In this document: piece after piece, positions 34,116 to 45,950 of the stretch
Numbering within the stretch: position 1 is the stretch's first letter
Layout: the number at the start of each line of letters is the position of its first letter
Assembly: GCA_963920525.1 (NCBI GenBank)
Contig: OY986436.1
Coordinates: 90,733,861-90,797,860 of the forward strand
Reading direction: 5' to 3'
DNA from: Dichetophora obliterata
Taxonomy: Eukaryota > Arthropoda > Insecta > Diptera > Sciomyzidae
DNA length: 64,000 nucleotides
Translations under genes and position numbers: made by a program
Notes under the pieces: model-generated
Databases searched by the model: none
Told to the model about the DNA's origin: nothing
Seen by the model: the letters and a program-made list of their open reading frames with translations, nothing else

Positions 34116-35604
34116 TAGTTTGTTTTTTTCAGTTTACAACAAAAAAAGTATTAGTGCGATTCATGTAACTTCGTAAGATTTCGTTAACCGTGTATCGTAA
34201 TGTCCGTTACTTTTTTGACATGAACGCACTTATAAGAATTTTCGTAATTTTATAAGTAAACACTATTTTGACGGCAATGATACACAAAACAAAACGGAGA
34301 TTATCAAAGTCAAGTGAAAATCTATTTATGCTATTAATTTGTTTTGTCCATATTTTTTTATTTGCTAGAAACACGCTTGAAAAATTAAAAACACAAAACA
34401 GCTGACATTTGCAGTTTGACAGAGTACAAGTTGCGCAGGTTTATTTACATAATAATAATAACGAGAAATATTCAGTGCGTAAAATGTTATGAACTTCGTA
34501 TCTCGATGTTCATATAAAAAAAGTGACGTTTCGAAAGTTTTTATGAAATACGAGCTTACGAATTGAAACTGAGGAATATTAGGAAATTTTTGTATTCTTA
34601 TTTTAGAAGTTGAAAACCTTGGGGCTCAATAGAAATTAATGCGATTTTATTTAAGGATAAAGGCCTGACATTATTTAATTTATAAAACTATTAAGAATAT
34701 TTGCTTTAGCAAAAAATTACTGAAATGTATTACATGAAAAAAAATTAAATAAAATTTTTAAATATTTCGGTCATGATACGAGAAGATTTTTACACAATCT
34801 TTAAAATAAATTAGATTTTCTTATGTGTATAAAGAATCAAAATTTTATTTTGATGTCAGTTTTGGAGAATTATTTTCGTTCTTTTGCCATAAAATCCAAA
34901 CTATATATCGGACAAGGACGGTTCCTGAATCAAAATGATCGCCATAACATCGTCCTTAAAGAAAATACATAAAAACATAAATGAGTAAATAAATTAATAC
35001 ATCAATACACGAATAAAAAAATACATATGCGAAAAAATAAAATATCGGAGACGTGCCCAGCGGTCAGCAATTTCAATGCCTGATAAAATCTGGTGTGAAA
35101 TAGGATCTCTTTTGCTTTGAAAATTTAGGAATGATATCATTACTGATTTTAGAATTAGCATTTCTATTTAAGCTTTCTGAAAACTTCCCAAAAATTGTTC
35201 AATCTGTGGACATTTTGTTTTGTTTCGGTCTCAGACTGGAATATGCCCCTGAGTTTAGAAGCGAAGGCGTAGTGCTGCCGAACGTTTATGAGTGCTTTCA
35301 GTTAGCCTAGCCAAATTAAAAAGTACATTTTTGAATTGGCTTCGTGTTCGTACCTGAGCGACGGTTGAGATTAGAAGCGAAGCCGTAATGCCAGCAGGTA
35401 ACTTTGGGAAATTTTTGAAATCAAAATGAGAAGGCGACGTGTTTTTTTTCATTCCTAAAATGTAAAAATGTGAGCACGTTACGAAAATTGTTTATATTGT
35501 GAATAAGTTGTAAATGAGAAAAATATATAAAAAGAAATACTAAACGTTGAAGAAACCTTGAATATCTTTTTAAAAATAAAAAAGTGGTAATAAATTTTAA
35601 TTAA
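34116..35604. other. No gene recognised
   Basis: AT-rich sequence. 35225-35430 is GC-richer and holds 'gaagcgaaggcgtagtgctgccg' and, 120 bp later, 'gaagcgaagccgtaatgccagc', a local direct duplication. No domain was found. Confidence 0.4.
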
Positions 35605-37395
35605 ATGGCAAGTGTAAGCAGCAGGCATTTAAAGCGCCTTATAAAAAAAGAAAGAGACGCTGCTTGGGCAAAAATAAAAAGCAGTAATAAAGTGATGCAA
35701 AGTGAGGACGAACGAGACGATGACAATGAGGACGACGAGGAAGAGAAATGTGATTTAGGTGACCACAATTTGTTAATTGAAAACAGACAGATAGAGATAA
35801 GGGACCAAATCAAACATTTTAAAATGAGACAAAAAACTGATCTTAAAAAAAATACTCGCACAGTGGTACAAAGAAACAAGACCCACGAAAAAGTGTGCAG
35901 AAAATCATTTAAGATAACTAAACAATGAACATTTAGGCGTACCCCGAACTGTAGGTAGTCTTATTAAATTAGAAAATCTAAAATTATTAACGCGAACGGT
36001 AGCACCAGGTGCTTACTATCATTTTGGAATAGAAAATAAATTAAAAAAGTAGAGCACTTGCAAGACTATGAAGTGGTTATAGTAGACATTGGGGTAGATG
36101 GTTTACCATTATTCATCCACTACTCTTTGGCCTATCATGGGTAAAGTGGTTAATATGAAAAATATTAAAATATTTATAATTGGGGCTATTGTAGGATCTG
36201 GAAAACCCAATAATATAGAAAGCTTTTTAAACGATTTTATATATGAAATTAAAAAACTAAAGGCTGATGGACTGGCAGTTCAGGAAAAAACCATTAAACT
36301 TTAATCACGTTGCTTTATTGCTGATGCACCTGCTCGGTCTTTCCTCACTGGCATTGTTAAACACACCTCATTCCATGGGTGCAACAAATGTGCACGATTG
36401 GGTCAAAGGATTGGTTTTAATACTGTTTTTTGTAACACAGTTGCAGAATTAAGGACAGACGAAACCTTTGAAATGAGATCGGCCATTGATCATCACCAAC
36501 CTCTTTTCAGAAAAGCGAAGTCACCACTAGAAAGAATAGGAATAAGGATGGTTTCGCAATTCCCATTAGACCCTATGCATCTAATTGATTTAGGTGTTGC
36601 TAGAAAAATGCTCAGATGCATAATTGATTGAAAAACTGAAAAAAATTGTCAGGGACAAAAAAAGATGAGATGTATAGGCGGCAATTATCTCTGGTTGGTT
36701 ATATACCACGTGAATTTTCACGAAAACCAAGAAGTTTTTCTGAGGTTAAAGGCAACCGAATTTAGACTGTTCATAATTTATACAAGAGTTGTTATTTTGA
36801 AGGATATTGTTGATGATAATTTGTATTATCACTTTTTACTAATTTTTTGCGCATACAGACTTATTTCATGTCCAAAAAGTTATAAATCCAATTTAAATAT
36901 TGCTAATCAAATGTTTTCAGACTTTGTTAAGTTTTTTCCAAACTGTTATAGAGAAAAAAGTGAAGCCTACAATGCACACAATTTATTGCACTTAATAGAC
37001 TGTATTAATTCTTTTGGTGATATCAACTCATTTTCATCACATCCTTTTAAAAACGCTCTCCAAGATATAAAAAAAAATTATCAGAAGTGCAACAAATATT
37101 TCGAAGCAACTCTATAACATTAATATCAATGACGATATCATGAGTCTTTCAAAGTTCTGAAAATCTTCAAATTCTTAGATGAAAGTAGAGTTTTAGGTAA
37201 AGAGTATAATAACCTCAATAGCTTTTTTGAATTGCCTATACGCTCAACCGATATTGGCGTATATATTTGCGATAGCAATGAAGATGAGGACCATACTTTT
37301 CTTTTGAGTGAAATAACATGCAAATTTATGAGAATACCATACAACGATAACTTTTTTTTAATACCAATTTTACACCAAATGAATTGACAAGTAAT
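35605..37395 (+). pseudogene. Transposase_21-like (CACTA-group-like) transposase relic
   Basis: The ATG at 35605 opens a 107-codon frame, basic then acidic (SEDERDDDNEDDEEE). Thereafter, in shifting frames: APGAYYHFGIENKL (36010), VDGLPL (36090), WPIMGKVVNMKN (36128), GSGKPNNIESFLNDF (36190), FIADAPARSFLTGI (36315), CNKCARLG, then ELRTDETFEMRSA and MVSQFPLDPMHLIDLGVARK (36450-36610), then LKATEFRLFIIYTRVV (36745), YNAHNLLHLID, SFSSHPFKNALQDIKK (37020-37080), and a C-terminal part to about 37395. This order matches a widespread arthropod transposase family resembling Transposase_21. At least four frameshifts or stops make it dead. Confidence 0.7.
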
Positions 37396-37974
37396 ACAAG
37401 ACTTAGTTTTTATTGTAAGCATTAAAAAATATTACATATAGAAAATACACGAAACAATATACGAGATGGCCCTTCAACAAAAACTTTACCTTTCAAACAC
37501 AGCTGATGACATCGAAGTCGACGAAATTAGTGGGGAAAAAGGTAAGAAAAAAGACAAACATGAACACAGCTAAACGGACACAAAGGCGGAAAGACGGACG
37601 TACAATCACACGGATAAGCAGACATCATGGCAGAATTATCAAGCTAGCATTGACAGTTGTTATAGAAAACATTTATTGTCAAAAAATATACTCAAAAAGA
37701 GAGAGCTTTCAGTTGGCCATTATCAATAAGTGAAAAATAACCAATGTTTCAAATGTTGATGTGGCTTAGATTAAGCCTGCAGCACTTTATTTGCTTTATA
37801 ATGTTAGTTTTCGACACTTGTTTTAATTATCGCTTTGTTTTACTTGCTGCTGTATTTGACAGGCTATATATTCTTTTGAAAGAGAAAATATGCAGTTGTC
37901 AATGCTGGCTACCTTATTTTACATAATTTTATATGCTTTTCTTATGAAGGGGAATTTGGTGAAAATGTCAATTG

Positions 37975-39196
37975 TCAATTGCAAAAAATTCTAAAAAGGC
38001 TGGACCGAATTGAAAAAATGCAAGCGCAAATCGTGGACATGTGCGCAAAACAAACCACTCTATTCCCAGCAAAAAAAGTGCTTCCAAAAGAAGCTAAAGA
38101 GGAAAGCAAAGTCTTGAATTCCATCCCTTCCACTTTCATACCCAGAAGGCATTCTTTTAACATATACATGTCATTGGAAGGAATGCTTTCCTTAGTTTTC
38201 TCTAGAAGTGCTTCTAGGACTTGTTCAATGGAAGCTTTCTTTGAGCCCTTCAATCAAAGGATTCTAGTAGGTGTTTTCCAGGAGAACTTTCAGAAGGCAT
38301 TCGACAAAAAGGCTTTTTGTGGTTTGAGGGTTAAAAAATCCCTTGGAAAATATCCCTTTTCCCGACATTCTAGCAATTTTGGTGTTGGAAATGAATAATG
38401 TTTGGGTTTTGTTGGGGGATTTAAAAAAATTTCAAGGTAAAATAGTCTTTTTTCTGAACTTCAAATAATGGAATGTCTTCCAGAAGTAGTTTATAAAAAT
38501 GCCTCTTGAAATAACTGCTTTATAAGGCTAAGAAAAAGCAGAGTTTGATCAATAGAATGTCTTCTGGAAGCAGTGCCCCTAAGAATGCATGTCACATTTG
38601 CATCAAAAATTTTGCTGGGATTGCAGTTGTTTTTTAGAAGGGAAAGTATTCCATCTGTGAAGCCCAGTTTCTTTCCATTCTCTAATAAAGACAATTTCGA
38701 AAAATTCGAAAAGAACCTGGAAGAAAATAACAATGGAATCGTAAGTTCAATATCAGATATTCGATTTAATTTTGTTATTAAAGAATATTTCCTTATAGCA
38801 ATCAATCGTAAATAGCATTTCGGGAAGATCGCAAATAAATAAAAAACTTCACTGCTTTTTTACTGAAGATTTAATAATGTCAATGAATTACGATGGAACG
38901 CAGGGAATACAAAAGTATACAAAAGTATACAAAACATCAATAAAGTTTTATTTGGTAAGTAACGAAACTAGCCTCACACAATATTTTAAACTTGTGAGGC
39001 GTTTTTTTCTGTGTAGTCTTATATATCAATACTTTTATATAAAATGTGTTTTCCAGAATCTATTCCCGCCCAGGAGGACGACTACTCAATGGACGTCTAT
39101 GCCAAACAAATAAGAGCTGCATTCAAATCTGTAAAAAATCGCATTCATAAGGCCGAATCTGAAAGAAAAAAGAAAGTTTCCATAAACAACAATTAA
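37975..39196 (+). pseudogene. DUF4806-like C-terminal segment, broken
   Basis: Pieces in order: QKILKRLDRIEKMQAQIVDM (37979, coiled-coil-like), SFFPFSNKDNFEKFEKNLEE (38665-38725), MSMNYDGTQG (38877), and SIPAQEDDYSMDVYAKQIRA..RIHKAESERKKK (39063-39180), ending at TAA 39194. Such a coiled coil plus 'FPF.....FEKFE..L' and terminal basic helix is what I know from DUF4806 proteins found beside or fused to insect transposase-like genes. The first and second pieces are separated by a 500-bp insertion-like segment with inverted words. The assignment is moderate. Confidence 0.45.
38130..38570. repeat. Possible MITE interrupting the DUF4806-like segment
   Basis: CCAGAAGGCATTCT (38140-38153) is mirrored by AGAATGTCTTCTGG (38553-38566). 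Inside are many short palindromes of the 'gaagtgcttc', 'ttccagaag' and 'ggaagc' kind. It separates two coding-like blocks. No target duplication was identified. Confidence 0.35.
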
Positions 39197-39889
39197 TTTG
39201 TTCACTGTTTTCTTTCCTTTTTTTAATTAATATTCTAAACATTAAAACTATTCATTTTATTAATTTTCTGTTTTATGAGAAAAAAAAATTGAGAAAAACC
39301 ACAACGTGTTCCATAATTTCTTAAAATTTGTTTATATATAATTATATATACTAATAAAACTACTAAATTCAACATATCGTCACTGTCGTTCTTTTTATTT
39401 GTTTTCATAACAGATGACCTGAAGAAGAGAACCTTCGAAACGTTGGGAAGATCAAACAATTGGTTTAAGGCCAGCAACCGAACATATTTTTAAAAATCTA
39501 AATTTAAAAACATCGATAAATTACTTCAGAAAGCCGTTTGAAAGTTGATCAAGCCAAAAACTTTGGACATGTTTTTCTCAAAACTGAATTTTTTAAATGG
39601 CGTGCATCATAACTCAAACAAATTTTAACCAATTAATTTGAAATTTTGCACACACTACAATATTTTAGTGTGATATGATTTTTGAAATATAAATTCTTAT
39701 TAAAAACATTATGTTGTCAAAAACTTTACGATTTTCTTTGTTTTAACGCCATTTTCGAAAATCGGCCATGGCATATTCAAGAAAATGTAACGTAGATATA
39801 AAAAAAAATATATTTTGCTTTTTTTATATGAATAACGTCGGCGATAGAATGCACGCCAATTCTGAGATCTGTCCTTACACTCTACACTA

Positions 39890-40010
39890 TCTTTAAATAT
39901 AAAATATTTCTGTACATGGCTTTGTCACTGAACTGCTCCTAAACGGCTGGACCGATTTTGATGAAATTTGGTGTGGTGTGTTGTGGTGTGATTTGTGCAT
40001 CCATGAGTAT
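39890..40010 (+). repeat. Helentron-like fragment
   Basis: 'aacggctggaccgattttgatgaaatttggtgtg' repeats the opening found at 15630 in the Helentron-like element. Only this 5' part is recognisable. Confidence 0.4.
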
Positions 40011-40043
40011 GCACTACCTGACAGAAAGCCTGAGTTTTTAGCG

Positions 40044-40208
40044 TTCTCTCAAGCCTGATTTTTGGAGGAATATTCTTAGGGATATTCAGGCCTGATTGTT
40101 CGCTATACGATAGCAGGTGTTACGTAAGTATGACATCTTAATGGAAAAGGAAATCAAGAGGTGTGTTGAATACTCAGGCCTTACCGTTACCCCTCAGGCT
40201 TGAGAGAA
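40044..40208. repeat. 165-bp MITE with TTCTCTCAAGCCTGA ends
   Basis: TTCTCTCAAGCCTGA (40044-40058) is exactly inverted at 40194-40208. Additional CAGGCCT words lie inside (40098-40106, 40174-40181). It sits just left of the Tc1 element. Confidence 0.55.
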
Positions 40209-40252
40209 TTTATTGTTTCAGACCTATTTTAACCGCTGGGTGTTTCTATATA

Positions 40253-41845
40253 CAGCTGCGAGCATTGAAATAGTAGTGGGGACAAATATTTTATACTTTT
40301 GCAGACTATGAAAAATCTTAAATAATTTTGCCAACAAAGTAAAGCTTACTATTCTAACTATGTCTATATTAAAAAATATTGAATTCGCATATTCACAGTT
40401 TAGGATTTTTATATAAAAATTTGTTTTACATGAAAATTGCATGAAGCAGTAAAATAGTAGTATATGAAAAATATTAATACAATATTTAGAGATCAATGAT
40501 GAATTTCGTAAAGTTATTTCTATACGTTTAGTTTATTGTAGTATTAGTACTTAATTGCATTGCCTTTATTTTTAATTTCGGGTGAGCACCGCCTCCCCAT
40601 GGAATCCACAAGTGTCTAGCATCTCTTCAGGGGTATAGCTTGCCATCCGAGCTGAACCACTTGCCAAAGTTCATAGTTATTTTTTGGCTTAGCCTCATAT
40701 ACAGCTTTCTTAATATTAGCCCAAAGATTTTCAATGGGATTAAGGTCAGGACTCTGAGCTGGCCAGACCATAACCTCAATTCAATTGAGCCGAAACCATT
40801 CCTCAGCAAGTCTACTGGTGTGTTTCGGGTCATTATCCTGCTGGAATATTCATTTTAGAGGAATGTCCTCTTCAGCAAATGGTAACATTATATTTTGCAG
40901 TATTTTGACGTACGCTTGCTGATCCATTATGCTTTCAATCCTGTGAATCGGACCAATACCTCTGTAGGAAAAACAGCCCCACACAATTATACTAGATCCA
41001 CCATGCTTTAAGGTTTTTGTGGTGAACCGAGGTTCGTATTCCGTATTAGGTGGGCGTCTTACATACTCACGAGACCCTTTGCCGCCATATAGCACAATTT
41101 TAGATTCGTCTGTCCAGAGTATGTTCCTCCACTTTTCTATAGACTATGTCAGATGCTCTTAAGCAAACAGAAGACGTCGTGCTATGTGGTTTTTCTTTAA
41201 AATAGGAACCTTACGAGGACTGCGGGCAAATAAATGATGTGGCCGTAGCCTTCTCCGTACCGTATGAACACCACAGGGCAAGATCAGCTCATTTCGGATC
41301 TCCACAGTCGACATTGTTGGTCGAATTTTTGCGCACCTAACGAGTTTTCTTACCGTAACCTCCGATAGAATTTGTTTTCCACCCCTTTTTTCATCCTTAT
41401 TTTTGAACAATATTGCGTTGGGGATCATTGTAAAGGAGCAGCCGATTAGTGTCTCTACTAGTTCTGCACTGCAATGTTTTCCGCGTTCCACTTAAGAAAA
41501 CAGAATCAAGTAATTTTATTTTTCGCTGCTTAGTTTGTATGAAAAAACAATAAAACTTACTTTTTGTGTATTACAAATAAATATTTTGATGTTAAGACAA
41601 AATCTTAACGCGATTTTCTTGTTCGCTACTATTTTATTGCTCGCTTAGAAAAACTGATAATTCAATTTAAGCTGCTCTACAAAGTAACAGTAAACTTTTG
41701 ACAGCTTTAAATTGCGAACAACAGGGATGCAACATATAAGTTAACATAATTTTAGTACTGGTCGGCATCGATATCTGATAGGGTATAAAATATATAGCGT
41801 AACTTGCTTTTCGATTACGCACTACTATTTCAGTGCTCGGCACTG
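40253..41845 (-). mobile_element. Tc1-like transposon, 1.59 kb, full length but dead
   Basis: The left end reads CAGCTGCGAGCATTGAAATA (40253-40272); the right end, inverted, reads CAGTGCCGAGCACTGAAATA (41845-41826). TA precedes the left end (40251-40252); the right flank is TG, presumably a mutated TA. The length is typical of Tc1. A single minus-strand transposase relic fills the middle. Confidence 0.8.
40600..41491 (-). pseudogene. Tc1 transposase, DD34E type, several nonsense codons
   Basis: Starts near 41491 with RGKHCSAELVETLI (helix-turn-helix), then TVRKLVRCAKIRPTMS and HTVRRRLRP (second helix-turn-helix), WTDESK (first Asp, about 41110), GGSSIIVWGCFS, QDNDPKHTSRL (second Asp, about 40835), and SPDLNPIENLW (Glu, about 40740). 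The spacing fits DD34E. In-frame stops at about 41159-41161 and 41138-41140, a TGA just after PLK at 40850, and another near 40788 show that it is inactive. All three catalytic residues are still encoded. Confidence 0.8.
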
Positions 41846-44800
41846 TGCATATGGTTTTTTCGTCATAAATCCCAAGCCATACATCATACAAAGATGATTT
41901 GCACACCAAAATGTTTGTAATTACTCTACCTACAAGACTGCGGATTATAATTAACATGTTTAATTGCGAGGTTTTTCACTGGAAATTTTCCAAAGGAAAC
42001 TAGTTTGTAAAATATTTTTGTCCAAGAAACTGCAAAAAACTAAATCGAAACACCTCCTTTAAAAAAACGAAAAAAAAACGGTTTTTCCAATTTGTCCCAC
42101 AATAGAGTGCAACTATTTATGGAGGTGAAAGGTAATGTCGAGTTGAACAAAAAATCGTATAGGAGGAGGGTCTATTTTTACATCCTTAGGAGCTACAGGA
42201 TTAATTAGTATTTCATAACTTTGATTCACATTATTGTTTTTAACAGAATAACTAACACACGGAAAACTTTAAGAGCTCATTTGGCATGAATTGACCTTTT
42301 TAACGGTGTATTACGAACCCACCCGACTTATCCATTACGGAGCTGTGCTCGTGTGAAGATAAAATCAATCAGTTGAAACTACTAAGTTTTAAGTTTGAGC
42401 TCAATTTTCTCAGAATTTCACGTGCTTGCTTCAATGTCGAACAGATAGAAGCAATCTTATTCATTCTTTGTTGATGCGCTGGTCGCTTAGTAAGAATTAG
42501 CGACCCATTTTTACCTGTAGTAGTGTTAGTCCCAGCTTCATAATTGCAAAAAATAAACAATTTTAAGGTGACAACCCTTTTGTCAAATAAATTTTGGAAT
42601 TTGTAAATTCTGACAATGGATTTGGCATCAGCGACCCATTTTTACCAAGTGTTTGCCCCAGCTTCGAAATCGCAAAAATAAAGGTGGCAGCCCTATATTA
42701 AATAAATGTTGGAAAGATGGCGCATAGAGTTGCCACCTAGATTTTTTTATACTTTTTTGAATACTTTTAACTTTAAAATTCTGACAACGGATTTGATTTC
42801 GAATATAATGTAGCAGTTTTAAAATTTAAGACGGAAGTTAGGGTTGCCTCTTAAATTTTTACCACAGTATTGCGACCTAATAATTTGTATTTTTTAGATT
42901 TTTAAATATCGTTTATCAGTTTGAGGTGTTCGCTGATTTCGAATCTGAAGTCATAATTTTAAAATTCAATATGGTGGATGGGGATACGACTTTGATTTTT
43001 TTATTTTTACGAATTCTTGGCTGGCGTAAAGTAAAAGGTAAAAATGGGTCGCTGAATCCGGGTCCGTTGTCAGAATATCAAAGTTATAAAATTTTAAAAT
43101 AATAGGGCTGCCACCTAATATGTATCTGTAAGAACTTTAAGCATCATTTAACAGTGTTAAGAAGTCGCTGATTTCGAATATAAAGTTTTAAAATTCATGA
43201 TGGTAGATGGGTTGCCATCTTATTTTTTTATGTTTACTTTTTTTTACTTTAAGAGAACTGTCATATTTTCTGTTAAGTAAAAAAAAAAAATAATAAAACT
43301 TGGACAAACCTGTGTTAGAGAATATTTTCATCATAATTATGTAAATTTGTATTATAAGGCAAATTATGTCTTACATATCGTTGGCAAAGTCCCTATGCTG
43401 CTCTAAATTTTGGACTAAAAAACTTTTGTTCTTTTGTTGCGCGTTTTTTGTTGGCGTCCATTTCCGTAAAAACATTTTCCATACTTAAATTAGGAACTGA
43501 CAGTATAACTTTATTAATAATTAGTATTTACCTTGTTTTTAATGCTTTTTTTATTTTTAAGCGATGATTTAAAATTTATGCACCTACAATTTTGTGTTGC
43601 TAAAAACTGTATAATTTCAGCAATTTTTAGCAATAAACCAATTTCAAAGTCAGCTGTTTTTTCTATCCGGTTCATTTTGTTCATGGCTTAATTTTAGCGA
43701 CGAAAAATAGGAGATGATTTGTGAGTCAGAATCGCAAATGTCGCCAAAATTTGCTAAAAATGATTTAGCACTTTTTAGCGATCGAGATTTAGCATATCCT
43801 GGAATCCGCCTACTGATCTGATATGATCTGCCTGCTTCCACTCTGCACACTTCGAACAGATTTATATGAAATAGTATGAAGCGAGTTTTCTCGCACTAGG
43901 ACAAGTAGGCACACCTGCCTGCCTGATTCAGAGTTTACTCTGTCCGCAGACTTAGTGTTTAGGAAAATAAGTATACCTTACTACTTTATCCATACAATCG
44001 GATAAAAATCAATTCGAGCTAAAAAACTATTTAGTTACGAAGGCAGCATGCAGAAAGAAGACAAAAAATGCAAAGAAAATAACGGAGTGATGCTTTTTTA
44101 TTGCTTCTTTTTTCATATTCGAAGTGTGCGAGAAAGTAGTAATATGAACCTTTGTGCTCAGATTCAGCATACATCCAGTACCTAGCAGTAGATTACTGCA
44201 TGCACTTTCGTTTCCGTACACAAAAGTAGTGCTTCAGAAGTGATGCATGAAATAAAGAGCTGCACAGGCACTATACAAATGACTTGCAAGCCATAAGCTC
44301 TGCTTTCAAATATTTCCGGTTTTCTACTCTCTCATTTCAAAATAAGCACTGCAGCTTATTTTATAGAATTTGCTAGAGAAAAAAAAAATCCGTAGAAATC
44401 CGTAGAAATTTTTTTTGTCGAAAAAATATTATAAGACCACCAGCGAGTTAATATATTAGGTTAAAAGGGTGTGTTTTTCTGTTTGTATAAAAATTTTTTA
44501 AAATTTCTCAGATTTTTCCTCCTGGAAATAAAGGAATATTAACACAAAAGAATACAACCACTACCTCCTGTAGTGTTTGTGTTAAGAATTTTCAAAGAGA
44601 TTTTTACCAAAGAACCATTAGATTCTTAATAAGGTATCATTTTTTATAACAAAACACTACCTTATTATAGCAAAACATAACCTTAACTTTTGACATAGAA
44701 TTACATCTTACAGAGCGTTTTAATGGGAGTCATATACACAAATTTTTAAGTGGAAACGTTTTTTGTTGACACTTTGGGGTATATATACAGCATTTAGGAT

Positions 44801-45330
44801 TCATCGTGAAAAGATAAAATATATGCCAAAATATCAGTTATGGGGCGAATGAAACGAATTCTAACTTTGTATTTTTTCATAAAGTCACAAAATAGAAAAA
44901 ATTCCCATTTTTCCCATGATAAAAATTGATACATTAAATGTTAGTTGTTGTTTTATTTGTGACCTTACTTTGTGCCGAACGAAATATCGTGCCATAGTTT
45001 TGTCCAACGTAAATTGTACACAAATAAAAGCATATGGTAGGCTTCGTTTTTGACGTTTATTAATGTTTTTGTTTATCAGCAAGACGTTACTAGTTTAATA
45101 TTAGTATCATAGTAAAAAAGAAAAAAATACTGAACAAGTGCAAAATGACCACAATAAAATAAGTTAAAAATAAACAAATTGCTTTTTTTACTTTTCAATA
45201 AGCGACATTTATTTTAAGAGCATATGTCAAAAACTGTACACCCCATGCATCATGCGTGCCAAATGTAGGTAACAACACTGATTAAAAGAGAGTAAAACCC
45301 AGAGTAAAAGTTTATATTTACAAACAAAAT
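41846..45330. other. Long interval without recognised genes
   Basis: 3.5 kb of AT-rich sequence. Within 42460-43260 the words 'gcgacccatttttacc', 'ctgacaa.ggattt', 'gatttcgaatat' and 'ttgccacct' recur two to four times, so this is probably a diverged array or several fragments of one repeat. Open frames up to 66 codons have no recognisable domains. Confidence 0.45.
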
Positions 45331-45694
45331 ATATGGGCATTTCCAGCGAAAGGTCCACCCTGCCCGAAAAATTAAAAGTAAACCAACAGTTTTTTCTTAC
45401 TTGTATTATGAAAGAGAAATATTTAAAATTAATTAAATAATTGAGTTCCTAGCTTTATTTAGTTCAGATAGCGAGTTATCGGGCTACAAAGTACATGTTC
45501 ATGTTTTGTTCATTTTTTTTTATTTCTAAGAGCATTTTCTCTTTACAATTTACATTTCTAGGAGAATTTGTGCAATTGAACTCTTATCAAAAAACTCTTC
45601 CTAAAACAACAACTAAACGTAAAAAAAATGCAAAAGAGAAAACATATATCAATTAACGTTAAAATTTTGATTTGCTTTTAATGACATTCTAAAA

Positions 45695-45872
45695 TAACGT
45701 CACGTCAGAAAAAAATTATTTATTCTCAGTACCTCCACGCTTATGATCGTAAGTGCGTGAATTTTTGCATTTTAACAAAGGTTAATGAAGTAAACTTATA
45801 TAAATAAAATACTCGGTTGCTAAACAAATAGTTAATTTTATATTAAATTTCAAAAGTGTGTAACGTCACGCC
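45695..45872 (+). repeat. Left subterminal repeats TAACGTCACGTCAG
   Basis: TAACGTCACGTCAG at 45695-45708 and GTAACGTCACGCCA at 45860-45873. Such subterminal arrays are typical transposase-binding sites. The CG content is remarkable in this AT-rich element. Confidence 0.6.
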
Positions 45873-45950
45873 ATATTGTGAGTAAATTGCTTGCACGGTA
45901 TTTTGTATATTTTAAACTTAAATTCAATTATTCTCTTATGGTTTATGCAG

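Noticed and set aside
38200..38570. Heat-shock-element cluster from repeated TTC..GAA words
   Set aside because: The words are palindromic pieces of a likely MITE; spacing does not form proper nGAAnnTTCnnGAAn arrays.
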